From Pomphorhynchus laevis (lineage: Eukaryota > Acanthocephala > Palaeacanthocephala > Echinorhynchida > Pomphorhynchidae): a DNA stretch of 64,000 nucleotides. The notes under the pieces were generated by a model. The model had not been told where the DNA came from and searched no databases. It was given only the letters and a program-made list of their open reading frames with translations. Shown piece by piece: positions 9,901-19,232 of this stretch. How positions within the stretch are numbered: the stretch's first letter is position 1; every line of letters begins with the position of its first letter. The position numbers and the translations under genes are program-made. Location: positions 1-64,000 of the forward strand of contig WNNJ02000663.1 of NCBI GenBank assembly GCA_012934845.2, in the 5' to 3' direction.

Positions 9901-10606
9901 CACCCGCAGTTCGTGCTACAACCCACGTGGTAACGGACAGGCCGAACGATTCGTTGGAATAATCTGGAAGACAACCCAACTCGCCCTCAAAACTCACAGG
10001 AAAACACTGGCGGAATGGGAATTTGTTCTGCCATTGGTTTTGTCATCTTTGCGCAGCTTACTGTGTACCGCGATAGGGGAGACTCCACATCAACGACTAT
10101 TTTCTTTCCCAAGGAATTCTTGTAACAAATGTATCGTTCCGAGATGGTTGGGAACAGGTGAAAACGTGCTTTTAAATCAGAATCCAATGTCTAAATCAAA
10201 TCCGTTGTTTTCGCAGGCTGAAATCTTACAATCAAATGGTAACTACGCTACTATTCGGAAACCTTGCGGGAAAGAGATGAATGTGTCCGTAAGAAGACTG
10301 ACCAGGTACCCTATTACAAATTCTAACATAGATAACGATATGCTACTGATTGATCGGACATCAGAAGGAGACGGCATGCATTCAAAAACCGACTCGACAA
10401 TCGTATCACGACAATCATTGAATGGAGCTGATAATATTACACAAGTTGGAATCGGTAACTATCGGAGTGAAGAGAATCAACAAGTCGAACATAATAGACT
10501 TCAAGAATTACGGCGTAGTCCTAGGGATAGAAGAACTCCGAAGTACCTAGACGATTATATAATCGGGGAAGACTGTGATAATCTAACATGTAATCATATT
10601 GTATAA
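6950..10606 (+). CDS. Gag-Pol polyprotein of the LTR element (Ty3/Gypsy type)
   Basis: One uninterrupted frame of 1,218 codons from the ATG at 6950 (preceded by TTTCC); there is no gag/pol frameshift or stop. The frame is open further upstream but the first ATG is here. Gag comes first, with two zinc knuckles at about residues 220-253 (CYFCGNHYHPRSKC and CNICSKHGHFAKVC). Next is an aspartic protease with LLDTGSS (Asp 294), an RT with FGLTNA and YLDD (567-570), and RNase H with TDASYSS near 710. The integrase has an HHCC finger (HNSLCHPG ... CQIC) near 840-880 and a DD35E triad at Asp 905, Asp 963 and Glu 999. A C-terminal tail carries a basic stretch (RRSPRDRRTP). The last ten codons and the stop lie inside the 3' LTR. 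The protein is expected to be cut by its own protease in virus-like particles. Confidence 0.93.
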   Translation: MDKLLIPQPFNLDPDTSDCQDEWIHWHQKLQNFFSLQVTVTDDQKRFVLINLLSSRLYLLIKDSRTFDSALNILDKQFQKPVNAVFNRFQLHTCRQDKTMNIQQYVRKLEELATKCNFEDVDAATNRRSHIIDALVHGLLNSYIRERILESNKTDFDEIVLMASSLEAAQQQAAVFTSNDETRSMLASVSADNNNEPSHSEFDDDKSINAALRNKITKRCYFCGNHYHPRSKCPARDVTCNICSKHGHFAKVCQSKLKFSTSTSSALCSMSNLEDPSSLTSITINGQQIECLLDTGSSENFIDTNIAHKLQLTTTSCCKTVYMASSSSWATITKQCTTNIELNKNTYPRCRFSLLSSLCADAILGREFMKEHEFITFPFGGNLPGLTLANISPASAIKIQPLTLFPNLPKHLIPVATKSRRQTLSNAEFIRSQVANLLKSGIIRESRSPWRSQVLVVTNRNGRQRMVVDYSQTINRFTSLDAYPLPNIDDLISKIATHSVFSTLDLSSAYYQIPLLEEDKKYTAFEASGRLYEFQRIPFGLTNAVSAFQRIMNNLIEHYQLEGVFAYLDDIIVCGNSTDEHDKRLDRLTTIANQLNIKFSPEKSRLGKTQLNFLGYHIRHGCIKPDTERIKPFLTYPIPENHTSLQRLLGMLAYYSRWIPSFSAKIRPLVESKDFPLDRAVIRQIEEIKSEISNSFLCAYNPDLSLTVETDASYSSIGAVLSQNNCPVAFYSRSLPKTALRQSSVEKEAYAIVEALKYWKHFLLGRYFIVKTDQRSVSFMFDQKLSNRIKSDKIARWRIELAPYNFGIEYRPGQSNKAADAMSRITCSSCKTVNDLKILHNSLCHPGVSRLLHYVRSHELPFDKSDVADVVSSCQICAELKPRYARPETAHVIKATHPFERLSIDFKGPLTSTTENKYLLCVVDEYSRFPFAIPCKDTSSISVINCLNQIFSVFGYPANVHSDQATCFQSNEFRTYLNSRGISCTRSSCYNPRGNGQAERFVGIIWKTTQLALKTHRKTLAEWEFVLPLVLSSLRSLLCTAIGETPHQRLFSFPRNSCNKCIVPRWLGTGENVLLNQNPMSKSNPLFSQAEILQSNGNYATIRKPCGKEMNVSVRRLTRYPITNSNIDNDMLLIDRTSEGDGMHSKTDSTIVSRQSLNGADNITQVGIGNYRSEENQQVEHNRLQELRRSPRDRRTPKYLDDYIIGEDCDNLTCNHIV
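10565..10572 (+). promoter_or_regulatory. Polypurine tract of the LTR element
   Basis: GGGGAAGA lies one base before the 3' LTR, the usual place for the plus-strand primer of LTR elements. It is inside the coding frame (codons for GED). Confidence 0.65.
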
Positions 10607-10653
10607 CTATATTCTAGATTGTTGAATAAAGCCTTATTTGGTTTATCATTACA
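10574..10653 (+). repeat. 3' LTR, 80 bp
   Basis: Matches 6803-6882 base for base as far as I can read. It supplies the last ten codons and the stop TAA of the polyprotein (10574-10606) and the AATAAA at 10625-10630, so one short repeat serves as coding end, priming complement and polyadenylation signal. Confidence 0.93.
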
Positions 10654-12695
10654 GATGTGCACGTCGTTGTCGTTTTTGATGGCCCGCCAAATTTTAATAT
10701 CATATGCATATAGAATACAGTCAGAAGCTATAAGTGGTATTACGCTATTGATGTGTATATTAAAGAGCGTTGGGCTCAGGACTGAACCTTGTGGAACGCC
10801 AGAGTGTAGTTGAATGTTAAATGAAAACGATTCTCCTATTTTAACCGTAAATGAGCGACTGTATAAGAAGTCAGAAATCCAATAGAGGATACAAGTGTGC
10901 ACTATAATGTCATGTATTTTACAGATCAGGATTGAATGGTCTACTCGATCAAACGCTCGCGATAAATAAAAAAAAACAATGTCAACGTCGTATCCGGCAT
11001 CTATCGAAGAGGCCCAGCTGTGTCTCGCGGTGAGTAAGTTTGTCGTAGTGGATCGTAGTTTACGGAAACCATGTTGTTGATTATTCATGATTCCCTTCCT
11101 GTTGAGGAGTGTCTCCAAGTCAGCAAGCACTATTCGCTCCAAGAGTTTGCAAGATATGCATGTAAGGCTGATTGGACGGTAGTTCGATAAACGTGATTTA
11201 TTTCCTTTCTTATAGATCGGGCACACTATTGCGGTTCTCCAGTCATCAGATAAGGTCGATGTATATAACGAGGCAACAAATATGCGATGAAGAGGATGTA
11301 CACACAGTGGTAGCGAGTTTACGTAGGGCAATTGACGGTATGCCGTCTGGCCCAGAGGAATTAGTTCTTGGTAGTCTTCTTAGTTCCGAGAATACATTAT
11401 TCAGTTGAACGATTTTTAGGCATTTGTCTAGATTAGTTGAGGCATTATTCTTTTCAAAACGTCCGAACGTTACCATCTTACTGATTGATGACGGGTTCGC
11501 CATTGCAAATTCGTTTGCAAATAAATCAGCAATCGATTTTTGGTCGCATACCAAGTTGTCCGCATCGTCCAATACGCATTGTAGTTGAGCGTGTCTTGAT
11601 TTGCTCTGCTTGGTTACAAATGAATAGAATCGCTTTGGGTCAGATCGAATTTTGGAACATAGATTATTCAGGAATGTCCGTTCCTCATTGCGTTTAATTG
11701 ACGTCGCGTAGTTTCGAGCTTTTCTGTAAGCCTCGAAAGTGCCGTGCCCAGTTCTGTATTTGTGAAATGCCAAGTTGCGTTTTTTGATTGCCTGTCTTAC
11801 AGAGTGTACGAGCCACTGAGTTGCTTGCCTTGGTTTCGTTCTACGCTCATGGTAGGTGAAAATAAGTCAATCAGGTGACGGAGCACGTCTCGAAAATCGT
11901 TCCATGCTTTGTTTACGCCTACGGAGAATGGATCAAGCCACTGATGATGTGACAAAAGTGCGGCAATAGTGGTGTAGTCAGTTTTGTATACGTTGATTCT
12001 GGAAACAGGAGGCACAAGATCCTTGACGATGTTTGGAAATGTCAGTTCTATAATTAGCACGAGATGATCACTGGATCTTAAGGGAGGCCTAAAGTGTATG
12101 TGTTTGACGTCATTGATGTTTTTTGAGAGGCACAAGTCTAGAAGTGATGTGGACTCGTTTCTTATTCTCGTGAATTCGTGGACATGTTGCACTAGGTCAT
12201 GGTCTATGAAATATTCCAAAAGTAATTTTGACTCAATGTCACAGTTTTCCGTTTGTGAATAATCATTCCAACTTACATGAGGCATATTGAAGTCACCGCA
12301 GATTAACAGCCCCTTCCTATGCAAGTGACGGTTGATCGAATTCATAATGTCTATAGTTGGTGATCTGGGAGAGCGATAGAACAAACCAACAGTAATATGC
12401 GATTCCATGTTGGTTTTGACTTTGATCCAGATGAGTTCGTTACCGGTTGAGTTATCAACAGTTGATTCAACAATTTCACTGTATAGGGCATCAGAAACAA
12501 ATATAGTCACACCTCAACCACGTGAAGTTCTGTCTGCTCTGTGAGCACTATACCCAGGTATTGCGATTTCAGTAGCACTGATCGACGATAAGAGCCATAT
12601 TTCAGTAAGTGCTAAGATATCAAAATTCTCATCCTGTGTTAGATAAGTACTGAATATAGTACTGAAGGTTAAATCGTCCAGCATGTCTAAGTTTC
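10654..12695 (-). mobile_element. LINE-C copy C1, endonuclease and RT part
   Basis: Minus strand, read from 12695 down: an APE-type endonuclease starts around 12690 (ILALTEIWL; then, after one in-frame TGA near 12516, LFYRSPRSP, LLICGDFNMPHVSW, RSSDHLVLIIEL) to about 11800. A linker with RNPKxFYSFV-like sequence and GPDGIPSIAL follows (11773-11246). The RT then lies in another frame (11331-10654): LSNYRPISLTCISCKLLERI, QHGFRKLRSTTTNLL, DIVFFYLSRAFDRVDHS, GVPQGSVLSPTLFN, and YAYDIKIW where the catalytic YADD is expected (second D intact, order altered). One stop and one frameshift are seen before the LTR element. CR1-type architecture. The upstream ORF1 is absent, because at about 12695 the sequence switches to a plus-strand LINE-C copy. 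Confidence 0.85.
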
Positions 12696-15600
12696 GTAGT
12701 GGCAATTTCATTTGCGGCTTCTGCTATGCCTTGGTCAACCTTAAAGCATCTCACTCAGTGGTATATCCAAGATTATCGGAGTCTGTTGTACCTGGCAATG
12801 ATGTTGCAACCATGACAATTTCCCCGAACGTCAATCGTAGATCTGATGAACGTGACCAAGAGAGACTTGTATTACCTGTAAGAAGAGATAATGCTATATT
12901 TCAGCGAATTCGTGTACATCATGAGAGTACAACATCCCTAGTTACCCGGTGTCCAATCGATCGAACTTGAGTAAGACATACCATACTCACGCAATATTGC
13001 AATTGGACCTTGTGTTACTAGCACGATCTATCCAAGTCCAACAACACGATCTACACGCGCTGATGTAGCAACTTACCTAAACAAGTCTACGACTTCTGTC
13101 TCCCCGTTGAGTAGAGTCTCTCCTGCGGCAAGTTATCCGGTGCAGACACCTGACCGGCCCGGACGTTCGAATAACATAAGGGGGACGAGATCTAACCTAA
13201 ACAGATTAAGATGTGTAATTTTCGCTAATATCAACGAGTCCAAATCCGTCATTTCTCAAAACCGTGTGAATGACGACGTTCTTTCAGTGAGAAATATCTT
13301 GTCTAGTATTTTTCAAGATGGAGAGGAACATTTAGCAGAATCCTTGGAGGTATTGGCCCTTCATAGAATAGGTAAAAAGTATGATAATGGTAGAAATAGA
13401 CTGCTTTGATTGGTATGTGCTTCAAATGATCAAGCTAATATCATCCTTAGTAGAGCTTATAGACTAATGAGTAATTCTGTGCGAATATATAAGGATCTAT
13501 CGGTTGAAGAGCGCGAATAACTATCTTTCGCTAAAAAAGAACTAAACGACAGGCGTCAACAAGGTGAAAATGATCTCTGTATCCGAAATTTTCAGGTGGT
13601 CCGACGACGTCCATTTGTACGTTTGGAGAAGTTAGTCCTAAATACTCACGGTGTTGCGTCTTAGGTGACTTAATTTCATTCCATGGTGTCCTGCATAAGA
13701 CTTCAAAGAATAGTAGTAGACATCCCCTGAAAATTACATGTTCTAACGTTTGCAGCTTAGTTTCGAAGTTTGATGAGTTTAGTTGTTATCTGTCTCACAG
13801 TAATATGTCGATTTTTGAAAGTACTGAAACTTGGCTACACAGTGGGATTAGTGAAGCTTGTGTTGCCATCCCAGGCTTCTCATTATTTAGAACAGACCGA
13901 CATGATAAATGCAGAGGTGGTGGAGTTGCCTTTTATGTCGCTAACAGAATTATCGTAAGGAACTCCATGTCATATTGCGTCGGACGAATGGAGTTACTTT
14001 CTTTAATGATAGAATCAGGTGACATCACCATGACCATTTGTGTATGCTATCGTGCTCCACGCTCATATTGCTTATCATTAAGTTTAATTGAGTATCTTAC
14101 TGATCTCACAAAGTCGTCAAATTTTATCCTTCTTGGAGACTTCAATATTCCTGATATAACAGCGAATACCCCATTCGAATGTCATCAAGGTGGATGCCAT
14201 TTGGAAAAACGAATTATGGAACTTTCTCGTTGATGATCTATCTCTTATACAACACGTACATCAGGCAACCAGGTTTATGGGACATAGTTCTTCCTTGCTA
14301 GATTTAGTTTTTAGTAAATCTCTACTGGATGTCCATGAAATTCAATATGATCCTCCCATAGGTCTTAGTGACCATCTTGTCATTAAGTTTACTTCTAGTG
14401 ATCTTGTCAATGTCTCTCCTGCCGAAACTTAACATCTGAAACGTAACTGGTACAAAGTGGATATTGATTTATTACGTACGCTCGCAATTAGACGGGTCTT
14501 CACAATAGTGACATTACCCATGTCCGTGATTGGGATACGGTATCAGCTTTCCTCAAATATATCAGACTGCGTCGCTCTATTGAAAGCCTTACAAAACCTT
14601 GCTAAACGCAAGCTTGCTTGGTTTGACGATGAGTTAGTGGGACTTTAAAGAAAACTGAATAAATCATCTCTGAATAATCAGGCACTTCGGTTAGAATATC
14701 TACAGTATCGTCGTCGCTTCAACTACATGAAATTGTTGAAGAGTCAAAAGCACGAATCGAAAATCCTGGAATTATATAAAGTTTCTTCCAAGCCGTTCTG
14801 GAACTATGTAAATAAAAGTAGAAAAGTTATTCCATCAATTTTCATTTTTTACCCATGACGGTAAGATTGCGAGATATCCTGATGAAGTTGTGAGTATGTT
14901 TGAAGAGGCCTTTGATCTTATTTGTCCCACTCCAATTACAGATTTTCGTCCAGCACAAATTCCTGAGACATTCGTTTCCCATATGCAAAAATTTCTCCAG
15001 CAAAGGTATCACGGGAGTTGCATAAATCATCTTGTTACACGTCGGCTGGGCCGACGACATTCATCCTTTTATTCTTCAAAATCTCCATGACCTGCTAGCA
15101 TTCCCATTGACAGAGATGTTTAACATGTCTCTATGTACATCATGCATCCCTGATCAGTGTTAGCGATCTCACATTACTCCTATATACAACAAAGGGAACA
15201 GAGAAGATCCGTCCAATTATCGTCCTGTAAGTCTGGCAAGCGTTGTATGTAAATGCCTTAAAAGGTTCGTGCATAAATACATAACTTATCATATGGATAG
15301 ATTTAAACTTCTGCATCCTTCTCAACATGGATTTCCACTGGTCGATCATGCCTTGGTAATTTAATCATGGCTCGTGATAATTGGACAGATGTAGTAGCGG
15401 ATGGGTGTGGGGTCGATGTAATTTTTATCGATTTTAGCCGGGCGTTTGACCGAGTACCACATGATCCTCTGCTAGTAGTTTTGGCTAAATACGGTATCGA
15501 TCACCATGTAGTTCGTTGGATTAGTTCGTTTTTTAAGGGTCGATCATATCTAGTGAGGCTAGGTAGTAGTGTTTCTTCACAACGTCGTGTTTGTGCTGGA

Positions 15601-16545
15601 GTGCCTCAAGGTACGGTTTACGGGCCTTTACTGTTCAACATTTTCCTTTAGGATTTATTATTAAGACTGAAATGCAAAATCCAAGCGTCTGCGGATTACC
15701 TCAAGTTATGGCGGTGCATTCAATCCTATCATGACTGTTTTCTGCACCAGGAAGATTTAGACAATATTGTTAGGTGGAGAAATGAGACAGGACTGATGTT
15801 AAATATATCAAAGTGCTGCCATATTCACTTAGGACATAAGAAATTTCCTTTCAGATATAAATTAGGTGCCGAGACAATTACGCAGGACAGAATCATCAAA
15901 ACGACCAGGAAACTTAGCTATGTGGTTCGGAGGTATTTTTCTAACCCATTGGCTTCCTGTCTTAAAATAATATGCAATTCACTTATTCGTCCTATTATTG
16001 AATATTGTATCCCTGCAGTATTTCAATGTACACGTGATGAGATGAATGAGCTTGAAAATGTCCTCCGTAGGTTGACGAGATCGTGCCATTCCCTCAGGAA
16101 ATTGTCTTATAAGAACCGCTTGCGCAATATAGGAGTTCCTTCAGTCCGTACTAATATAGTATATCTTGATATTTTGTTTTAAGGATATGTTATTCAAGCT
16201 TGACCGATTCCCGGTCGACTGTATTTAGCAAAGCCAGCGAACTACTAAACGAGGTCACTTTCTTACTGTGAGGACCCTGCATCACGGCAGAGTCGGAAGA
16301 CTATATCGCCTTCCTCATCGAACAGTGAGGCTTTGGAACAAAGTTCCAGAGAATATCATCAACATATCAAATAGAGTGCACTTCAATAAAACGCTAATTA
16401 CATGGCTTTGCACAGATTCTAATTTCAATATCCTGTATTCGGATTAAGATTTTGCTGACATAAAATTGGTTTTACCGTGAGCAGACAAAACAGCTGCATG
16501 GCTATAGCCTTGTATGTTATAATAATAGTAATTATAATATATATA
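12696..16545 (+). mobile_element. LINE-C copy C2 (CR1-like), nearly full length but decayed
   Basis: The plus strand starts inside ORF1 at FRSGNFICGFCYA, the C-x2-C end of a four-cysteine motif shared with LINE-A and LINE-B. ORF1 continues with its RNA-binding region (RCVIFANINES, LALHRIGKK, SRAYRLMSNSVRIYKDLS, FAKKELNDRRQQGEN) to about 13660, broken by two stops. The endonuclease spans about 13730-14430 (ETWLHSGISEACVAIPGF, FILLGDFNIPD, LSDHLVIKF). RT pieces are YRPVSLASVVCKCLKRF (about 15210), DVIFIDFSRAFDRVPHDPLL (15414-15473) and GVPQGTVYGPLLFN (15600-15640); motif C is damaged (SADYLK near 15690). The C-terminal domain runs from 15796 to about 16445. The 3' UTR GTGAGCAGACAAAACAGC and TGTATGTTATAATAATAG ends near 16545. 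Many frame breaks, so inactive. Confidence 0.85.
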
Positions 16546-16596
16546 ATTATTATTTATTATTTATTATAAAATTATTATTGCCAATACTAAAATTTA

Positions 16597-17340
16597 TTAT
16601 TTCATTAAAAGTATTTTTTTAAATAGTACAAAAACTATTTTTATTATTTTAATTACTTCCTTTATTGATTTATTAAAAGCTTGTATACCGGCCCTTGTCG
16701 GTTGGAATCTAATCTTTAAAACTAGTTCATCCTTCCACGACCAATATACAAGCTTATGCCCACCATTTAAAGTATACGGCAGCAAATTCTGCTGCCATTT
16801 AGTTTTAAAATATGTATTTTTGTTTTTCATAGCAAAATCTAACGTGGAGCAATATCCATTGCGACGACGGATAAATGTCTATTCCGTGGGACATATGACC
16901 TCCCATGCTGGAGCGATCATGCTGCCCACCCGAGACCCACCGTCGTCGTTGAAATCTCCAATTAAAAATTGACCAACCAAATTGAAAATCTTGATCGAAT
17001 CTCTCTCCTCCCCTTTTTCGAACTCCAGACCCCGGGCTTGATGTAACAATTTGCTACATAAACTGGGCGTCTAGAGATGAAAAATTGGAGGAGCTGAAAC
17101 GAACCTACTTCGCTAGTGACATGCGATAGTAAAGATGCGTAAAAACGCGTATTTACCACCGACACTAAGAAAAGTTCCATCCTGAGACCTGCTGGCACAA
17201 ATGTGTCGCAGTCGTCGATCTTGCTGCTAAAAATCCTCAGTTGATCGGGTGATCTTGCTTCCTGCAAGATAAGCACATCTGACGGTATGAGACTGAAATA
17301 CTGTATCAGTTTCTTAACAGAACCTATATTCGAACTCATT
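16597..17340 (-). mobile_element. LINE endonuclease remnant, related to LINE-D
   Basis: The minus strand from 17340 encodes SSNIGSVKKLIQYFSLIPSD, LILQEARSPDQLRIFSSKI and VYVANCYIKPG, the first half of an APE-type endonuclease. After a stop at 16962 the same domain continues with LIGDFNDDGGSRVGSMI, the D-F-N motif. A further 77-codon open stretch (16830-16597) carries NKNTYFKTKWQQNLLPYTLN and no clear motif. It is more diverged from LINE-D1 than D2 is, so it may be a sister lineage. No RT follows. Both ends are truncated. Confidence 0.6.
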
Positions 17341-17939
17341 AGGCGGAGAACGTAAGAGAACGCGAACTGCTGAGTTTACAATCCGTTGGAGAGGTTGGAG
17401 ATTAGTTTTGGATTAGTTCGAGTTCTACAAAACTCTCAATAATTGATTCTCCTAATCAATTATTGCTTTAAGCAGTTTTGGATAACAGGCTAAGGCAATA
17501 CAGGAGCGAAAATCGATCAACCTAGGAATACGGCGAATATCACTAAAACGTGTAGGGTAATGCTGTTTGATGACGGTGTTCTCAGTATTGTTAGATCAAA
17601 AATAAAGATAAAACCTGCATATTCCTTTAACAATAGAAATTCACGGAATATTTGAGTCAAAAATACTGCTGATCTAATTGGTCTTCCAATGAGTATTATT
17701 ATAAAAATAGGCTATAGATAAATTGATTATGAGTTTTGTTTATTTCTAGGTAACTTAATTTTTAAATATTTTTAACTATATATTCTAAACATATTTGATC
17801 TAAAACAATTGAGTTATAAATTTTAAGCAAAATAAATAAATAAATAAAGATTTTCTTAATAAAAATAAAACATGGTGAAAAATATAAATAAATAACAGGT
17901 CATTTACAGAAAATCAAAGGAAATAAACAATACAGCAAG
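17341..17939. other. Spacer without recognised features
   Basis: Mixed then A/T-rich sequence (AAATAAATAAATAAAG around 17831). A short inverted pair TTGATTCTCCTAATCAA lies near 17440. No coding similarity seen. Confidence 0.55.
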
Positions 17940-18310
17940 TGAAGTCTTCTTCCATGATCACGGCCTCAAATCCTAGAGGATCTGAGCCCCCCTCCAACCG
18001 ATCAAACACGCCGCTTTCCGGCTGAATCACCCGGGGTCTTTCACCCCCGGAAAATCCAGTCGGTGCGGACTATGCTGGGTAAACAAGAGACGAGGAGCTT
18101 AAGAAACCTTAGCCTTTGCTCTGGGGGACGTCCTATCGAAAAGAAGACTAATCCCGAGATAGCCCAAGTGCCCCAAAGGCGCACCTGGGTTATTACTTTC
18201 AATGACAGATACTGGGCCCGTTTCAGAGCCCACCTAGCTTACTTCAGGATACGTTTAAGTCTATCCAGGTCAGCTTTCGTCTACTAGTTCACCGTAACGG
18301 TGAACCCAAG
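17940..18310 (-). mobile_element. LINE-D 3' fragment, 5'-truncated
   Basis: The plus-strand text from about 17960 (CTAGAGGATCTGAGCCCC) to GTTCACCGTAACGGTGAACCC near 18305 aligns with 19160-19502, the 3' end of LINE-D1, at high identity. It therefore covers the last codons of the LINE-D RT protein and its 3' UTR on the minus strand. It is a typical short, 5'-truncated LINE insert. The 5' break is at about 18306. Confidence 0.85.
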
Positions 18311-18412
18311 CAAAATCATAACGTTCACTTACTATTAATTATTATAACTTCACTAACTATTAAGCTTTATAAATGGCTTAGTTTAACAAATGACTTGGTT
18401 TTTAATGACTTA

Positions 18413-19045
18413 TGACATGTTGAGGAATGAAAAAACAGATACGCAAAAAGCTGCTTCTTCAACAAACAATACATTATTTTATACATATTCGTTCACACAT
18501 CAATGATGCTTATAATGGCAAGGAAACAAACCATAACATCAAAGGTTGACAGTAAATGACCGTTGCTTGCATGCTCACAACATCTCCTTCCCCTTGCCAG
18601 TTTAGCCTTGGACTAATATCTTCATATGGTAGCCGAGGTCTCCTTCGAATCATTTTGTCTATTCTGATCTGAATACGTTGTTTGTCGTGTCTGCGAATAA
18701 ATCTAGATTTTCTTCAATTATCTTTTGCGAACTCGTTTATTTCATGGATAAAGGATCATCGTGGGTGGAACAGTCTACTCCTTCTTCATGACTATCACCC
18801 ACTTCGTTATATAATCGTGCCGGTCATAACTCAGAAATTTTGACCCTTCATTATAACAATTCTCGTTTGATTTTGTTCACTTTCCCTTTTTGTTTCCGAG
18901 GGTCTCAAATTATCGAATAAATGTGGTATACGTCAGCCAATCATGAACCGGTAGACGCGTGAGTGTCGCTTTTACCTCGTCGTCAAATGATATGTTAAGG
19001 AATGAACAAATAGATACGCACAAAGCTGCTTATTTAACAACAACG
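18413..19045. repeat. Pair of ~55-bp direct repeats about 575 bp apart
   Basis: The left copy (from about 18413, TGACATGTTGAGGAATGAA) and right copy (from about 18988, TGATATGTTAAGGAATGAA) share the run AGATACGCAMAAAGCTGCTT with scattered differences. Within the interval, about 18465-18590 (TTCGTTCACACATCAATGATG, GACCGTTGCTTGC) is repeated at about 23030-23155 next to the 5' end of LINE-D1. It may be the 5' UTR of a LINE-D relative or an unrelated repeat. I see no coding sequence here. Confidence 0.55.
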
Positions 19046-19232
19046 ATTTTATTAAATAATAAATAATAAAAGTTAAGTCAAGTCAGATAGTTAGACAAAT
19101 CGAATCGCACAACAACATTCAATCTTCAGTTCGAGAATCTTCAGTCTTCAAAGTTACGGCATCAAATCTATGGGGATCTGAGCCCCCAACCAATCTAACA
19201 CGCCGCTTTCCGACTGAACCACCCAAGGTCTT

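Larger units (their letters stand above)
6803..10653 (+). mobile_element. Whole-looking Ty3/Gypsy-type LTR element with 80-bp LTRs
   Basis: A 3,851-bp element flanked by a 5-bp target duplication GATGT (6798-6802 and 10654-10658) and inserted in LINE-C copy C1. Parts in order: 5' LTR 6803-6882, putative self-primed binding site 6884-6896, one gag-pol frame 6950-10606, polypurine tract 10565-10572, 3' LTR 10574-10653. Both LTRs begin TGTGATAATC and end TCATTACA (TG...CA) and look identical over all 80 bp, so the insertion is young. RNase H precedes integrase, the Ty3/Gypsy order. I see no break in the coding frame. No envelope-like frame is present. The clade within Ty3/Gypsy is not assigned. 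Confidence 0.93.

Noticed and set aside
18413-19045. Solo LTR or second LTR element
   Set aside because: The two direct repeats differ at many positions, have no matching TG...CA ends or target duplication, and nothing coding lies between them.
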